From: Argopecten irradians
Taxonomy: Eukaryota > Mollusca > Bivalvia > Pectinida > Pectinidae
Assembly: GCF_041381155.1 (NCBI RefSeq)
Contig: NC_091138.1
Coordinates: 36,573,604-36,637,603, forward strand
Reading direction: 5' to 3'
DNA: 64,000 bases
Below are positions 59,151-64,000 of the stretch, in pieces. The stretch's first letter is position 1; the number at the start of each line of letters is the position of its first letter. Position numbers and translations under genes: made by a program. A model generated the notes under the pieces. It saw nothing but the letters and a program-made list of their open reading frames with translations, had not been told where the DNA came from and made no database searches.

Positions 59151-59374
59151 TATAAAACATCTGGCTGCGTTTTAAGGCCTTAATTACAATGCATTCAAGT
59201 CATATTATCTTAAAACTTTAATGAAAGTGAAACATCTGAAAATTATGCAAATATTATGAGACAAGACAATTTGATAAAACTAGGCCAAATTTGGTTAAAG
59301 TCAATCTTTAGATGAGATCAGGAAAATTCATAAAAAAAGTAAAAATACATCAAATGAATTATGGCGATCCCGTA

Positions 59375-59480
59375 CCCATTCAAACTCGTACCCAAACAAA
59401 CTCGTACCCACATTTGGCGAACTCGTACCCAAGCATGGCGAACCCGTACCCATGGAATTTGGCGAACTCGTACCCATTAT
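59375..59480. repeat. Short tandem repeat of CTCGTACCCA words
   Basis: Six occurrences of (AA)CTCGTACCCA or CCCGTACCCA, several preceded by TTTGGCGAA. Spacing is irregular, 14-27 bp. Confidence 0.8.
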
Positions 59481-60077
59481 AAAAGTTAAACTTCATGTAT
59501 TTATTTGTGATTTATATAAAACTTAATATATTGTGTTCGATCAGATGTTTCTAGTCAGTGGTCGTAAAACGGTACGCAAGAGATTCCAGCCAAGATTTAT
59601 TCATTTTTAATTAGTAGTTTTACATTTCCCCCCTCTTGTGTATTTTCCCGTAGCTTATTATTATTTAAAATAATTATGAAGTAAAAACCAATTGATGTCA
59701 AATTTTGTTACAATGCATATAAAAAAATAAATAAAAGAGCAATATTTCACAAACATATTTGAAGATTATTTGGACCATTCTCTCAATAGATCTATATCAA
59801 AGATTTCCTTCCCGCATTTTGCCCCAGCCTTCTCTGCATATGGTTTTTCTAAAATACTAGGATATTTTAGCTATCACAGTTCGTATAGAGGCACGTTTAA
59901 AATAAATAAATGCAATATAGACACACAAATATATATATATATTTCATATAATGTGCAAAATTGATTGCGTGACCGTAAACAATTCCATTGTAAATGACGT
60001 ATGATGGTATAATGTCCCAGTAAGATGTGTTCTCAAATTCTGTTAATAACATTTTACTTAAATGTTGAATAAAAAAA

Positions 60078-60150
60078 AATGACGTAGCTCTGAACGAGGG
60101 ACGGAAGATTTCTGACAGATGCATGGTCGTCGTCCTGCCGGGTATTCGTT
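60078..60150. repeat. Interspersed repeat fragment related to 38085-38445
   Basis: TGACGTAGCTCTGAACGAGG, GGAAGATTTCTGACAGATG and TGGTCGTCGTCCTGCCGGGT echo the CFAP52 intron 1 repeat. Confidence 0.5.
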
Positions 60151-60302
60151 CTACTGTATATAATCTACAAGTAAGTTACGTTAGAAAATGTATGCTCATA
60201 TTCCCATAAAATATCTAAATATGTCGTTCTCATGGTTTTTGTTCCATACCGAAAAAAAAGTCAAAACAAGTGATTTCTAGAATGATTTCCGGTTAAATAC
60301 TG

Positions 60303-62380
60303 AACAAGAGGCCCATGGGCCTTAACGGTCACCTGAGTTAGAATATATAATGAAACAAATAATGAAACAAATTAAAGACATATAAACACTATATGCTGGG
60401 CCTTGAAGTTGGTCAGTGATTTATAAATTTGACTCTTTAGACTATGAAGAGTATTTGCTTCCATCAAACCTGTGAACTTAGAGGTATTTTTTGAAATTTT
60501 AATCATTTTGACCCTTTTTGGTCCTGCCCCTCTGGTCCCCCAAGGGGTCATCGAGGACAGATATGAATGTTAAAATGCTATATCTTAGGCTAATAATTCT
60601 TATCAAATTTGACTAATTTCCTACAAAGATTGGGCAAATAATGTTCACAAATATGTTTTTCCTATATAAACTAAAGTAAACTTGACCCCTCCCCAGGGGG
60701 TAATGTGAGACCCCAAGGTCATATAATTCATAATTTTTATAAAACACCTTAAGACCTTTCCATCTATAATTATTTGATTCTACTATATCCGGAATTTTAG
60801 AAGATTTTTGAAGTTTTAGCCTATTTGACCCTTTTTTTGCCCCGCCCTCTGCCCCCAGGGGGTCGGCCAGGACCAATGTGGATATGATATCAAAATGCTA
60901 TCTCAGGCTAATAATTCTAACCAAGTTTGACTCATTTCCTATGAAAATTGAGCAAAAAATGCTCATTAATGTGTTTTTCCTATATAAACTATAGTAAACT
61001 TGACCCCCTCCCCAAAGGGAAACAGGAGACCCCAGGGTCATGTAATTTACAACTTTTATAAACAAACTTTTATAAACAAACTTTAAGACCTTTTCATCTA
61101 TAAAGTGTATTTGATTATACCATTTCCAGAATTTTAAAAGAATATTTTTGAAGTTTTAGCCTATTTGACCTTTTTTGGCCCCGCCCCTCTGCCCCCAGGG
61201 GGTCGGCCTGGACCAATATGGATATGATATTAAAATGCTATCTCAGGCTAATAATTCTAACCAAGTTTGACTCGTTTCCAATGAAAATTGAGCAAAAAAT
61301 GCTCATAAATGTGTTTTCCCTATATAAACTATAGTAAACTTGACCCCCTCCCCAGGGGGAAACGTGAGACCCCAGGGTCATATAATTCACAATTTTTGTA
61401 AAGGACCTTAAGACCTTTCCATTTATGAAAAGTATTTGTTTCTACCATTTCCAGAATTTCAGAAGAAGATTTTTGAAGTTTTAGCCTATTTGACCCTTTT
61501 TTAGCCCCACCCCTCTGCCCCCAGGGGGTCGGCCAGGACCAATGTGGATATGATATTAAAATGCTATCTCAGACAAATAATTCTAACCAAGTTTGACTCG
61601 TTTCCAATGAAAATTGAGCAAAACATTCTCATAAATGTGTTTTCCCAATATAAGCTATAGTAAACTTGACCCCTTCCCCAGGGGGAAACGTGAGACCCCA
61701 GGGTCATATAATTCACAATTTTTGTAAAGGACCTTAAGACCTTTCTATTTATGAAAAGTATTTGATTCTATCATTTCCAGAATTTCAGAAGAAGATTTTT
61801 GAAATTTTAGCCTATTTGACCCCTTTTGACCCCGCCCCTAAAGCCCCAGCTGGGGGTCAATCATAGAAAATTTGTTAATAGGATTAAATGGCCAATCTCA
61901 TACTGATAATTCTGACAACATTTGAATTATTTCCTATTACAAATGACCAAATAATAAGCAAAAATGTGTTTTCCCAATATAAACTATAGTAAACTTAACC
62001 CCCTCCCCAGGGGGAAACTAGAGACCCCAGGGTCATATAATTCACAATATTTGTAAAGGACCTTAAGACCTTTCTATCTATGAAGAGTATTTGATTCTAC
62101 CATATCTGTGAGTAGAGAAGAAGATTTTTGAAATTTTACTCAATTTTACACCTTTTGGCCCCTCCCACAGCCCCCTGGGGGGTGTGGACCATATAATTCA
62201 CTATTTTTATTGGCCTTATGCCTAAGAAGATTTGTGCAAAATTTCATTGAAATTGCTTCAGCAGTTTTGGAGAAGAAGACGAAAATGTAAATTGTTTACG
62301 GACATACAACGGACGACGGACGACGGACAAAAGGCGATTAGAATAGGTCACTTGAGACTTCATCTCAGGTGACCTAAAAA
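60303..62380. mobile_element. Mobile element with about five internal 330 bp repeats
   Basis: Starts GAACAAGAGGCCCATGGGCC with CGGTCACCTGAG and ends with CGGACGACGGACGACGGAC, then a hairpin GGTCAC...CTCAGGTGACCT. Inside, GACCCC..CCCCAGGGGGAAAC with GAGACCCCAGGGTCAT recurs at about 60684, 61010, 61340, 61672 and 62000, and GCCCCCAGGGGGTCGGCC with GATATGATATTAAAATGCTA once per unit. The last units are diverged. The ends match the layout of the element at 15879-17398. No protein is encoded. Confidence 0.75.
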
Positions 62381-62949
62381 TACAGATTATTGAAATATTC
62401 TACACCCACTCTTGGGATTTCGAGGACGCGTCTACAGTCAAACAAAAAGAGAACACAATCGATTTCATATGAACGTGCACGAAAGAGGAATTGCTTGGTA
62501 TCAAACCTAAGAAAGGTGTGGTGGCATTTCTTGAGGAAGATTGTAACAGTAACAGGGGCCCCCCCCATTTTCGCCGACTGAAATTTTCTAAAAATGTTTA
62601 TTTTTCGTACTTCATTCTAGAAAATTTTCCGCTGCGCAGCATATTTCCTAAAACGTTCAAGCACATAATGTCAAACCTTAAATAGTCCTAGTCATAATTC
62701 AATACACAGAACTAGACTAAAAATGTCCATCAAAGGATTGTATGTAATACCTAAAAAAATTCTCTTAAAAGATCAATTTGTTTATGTCTTAGCGAGACAA
62801 TATTAATTCATTTTTTATGTTACACAACCATGTGCCGATGGTGTGAAGCCGGTGTATTCAGATTGAGTAGGGTTGCATAATGTTTTGACGACACAATTAT
62901 CATTTCTAAATGCAAGCAGCTTTAAATAGAAAAATTACCATGTTAAGAA

Positions 62950-63290
62950 CGCTTTATAATCATTAAAATACATCGTAAAACTCATCTCAGCCATTCTAAA
63001 CCGTAATTTTTTTTCCGGGGTAGACACCTGGACCCCCCAAACACCAAAATCTTGCGCTTTCGGGCGCTCACAAATTCATCAAAACTCATTTAAGCTATTC
63101 TAAATCGTAATATTTTTCCTAGAGGAGGCCCCGGACCCCCCAAACACCAAAATCCCGTGCTTTCGGGCGCTTGCAAAATTATCAAAATACATTGTAAAAC
63201 TCATCTCAGCCATTCTAAATTACTATATTTTTTCCGGGGGTCACCCTCAGACACCTAAAACACTAAAATCTCACGCCTTCGGCGCTCACA
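62950..63290. repeat. Three diverged copies of a 110 bp unit
   Basis: Each copy has AAAACTCATCTCAGCCATTC or a variant, a TTTTTTCCGGGG-type block, GGACCCCCCAAACACCAAAA and CTTTCGGGCGCTCACA. The left flank 62381-62949 has a poly-C run near 62560 and otherwise no feature. From 63291 to 64000 I see no gene. Confidence 0.65.
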
Positions 63291-64000
63291 CGCTAATCTG
63301 GCCAATTTGCGTATTCGTTAATATCCTTTTATAGCGACCCCACTGTCTATAAATGTGTACAAGGATTAAATTTACTGATATATGAAAAATGTACATAAAA
63401 CAAATATGGTTGGGAGTTGAATTAATCTCCGCCTGTAGGTGCGGCGGCGGCGGCACCAGAAATAAACTGAAATTTTCTTTGAACAAATTGTATTCCTATT
63501 GAGAGAATGGCACATTCAGAGAAAATTACAATATTAAAATAGAAAATTTGTCAATGCATGAAAAACATCGTAATATATAGCTCAGTATAGCCTAAATTGT
63601 GTTTTTAACTATTCATTCCGATGTTACAAGATGGCATAAAGTGTATTCTGCTACTGTACATCAATACAAAACCAAATAATGACACACAACATCGCAATAA
63701 TTGGATGCAGATGGCATAAGGAATAAACTTCTAAGAACATTTAATAAATAACTTTCTCCAATTATTCTATGAATTACAACGGAAAATTTCTTTTTCGTAC
63801 AGTATTTAGCTTTTCAGACATCGCGGCCGTCAGTACTTGGTAGTAGCATATATTGTATGCCGTATCTATCTTTGGTCTAACACAAATTCTAGTCGTTGAT
63901 TTTCGGGTGAACCATGATTTAAAAAATCATTCAAAATGCATTTATTTAAGAAACATGTCAAAGAAATTCCAAATAACTTGGTCACAGGTCGGTTCAGAAA

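Overview
The window is animal nuclear DNA: AT-rich, spliced genes with GT-AG introns, long introns loaded with short interspersed elements, foldback elements and tandem arrays. Protein similarity and the style of repeats (tRNA-derived SINEs, mobile elements carrying internal tandem repeats of about 155-165 bp) suggest a mollusc, most likely a bivalve; that placement is inference. The exon joins given here come from splice sites, reading phase and remembered family sequences, not from transcripts.

Layout. (1) 1-9247, plus strand: the 3' part of a TEDC2-like gene (tubulin epsilon and delta complex protein 2), eight visible exons, 5' end outside the window; intron 1 holds a tandem array of about 157 bp and intron 4 a decayed Penelope-like retroelement. 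(2) 11546-14608, minus strand: a complete six-exon tektin-4 gene, tail to tail with TEDC2, with an RFX X-box-like site about 100 bp before its ATG. (3) 14609-22421: intergenic DNA with a 1.5 kb repeat-bearing mobile element, then probably a very long FOXK 3'UTR. (4) 22422-33013, minus strand: a complete eight-exon FOXK gene (FHA plus forkhead domains). (5) 33014-37551: a minisatellite, an inverted partial copy of FOXK exon 1, and a hAT-like element nested in a tRNA-type SINE. (6) 37552-49124, plus strand: a complete twelve-exon CFAP52 (WDR16) gene whose introns carry two TA-flanked terminal-inverted-repeat elements. (7) 49125-56252: no recognised gene; a 2.5 kb minisatellite of 23 bp units and several foldback elements. 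(8) 56253-58098, minus strand: the last three coding exons of ATG12; its first exon was not found and is probably past the right edge. (9) 58099-64000: repeats only.

Three of the five genes serve cilia or centrioles: TEDC2 in centriole triplet formation, TEKT4 and CFAP52 as proteins inside axonemal doublets. FOXK factors are known in vertebrates as repressors of autophagy genes and ATG12 is a core autophagy gene, but the two are separated by CFAP52 and nothing in the sequence links them.

The items I rate highest are a 90 bp tandem duplication that copies the splice acceptor of FOXK exon 3 and leaves an open in-frame 30-codon extension, the inverted FHA-exon fragment upstream of FOXK, and the recurrence of a 155-165 bp period in several unrelated-looking arrays.
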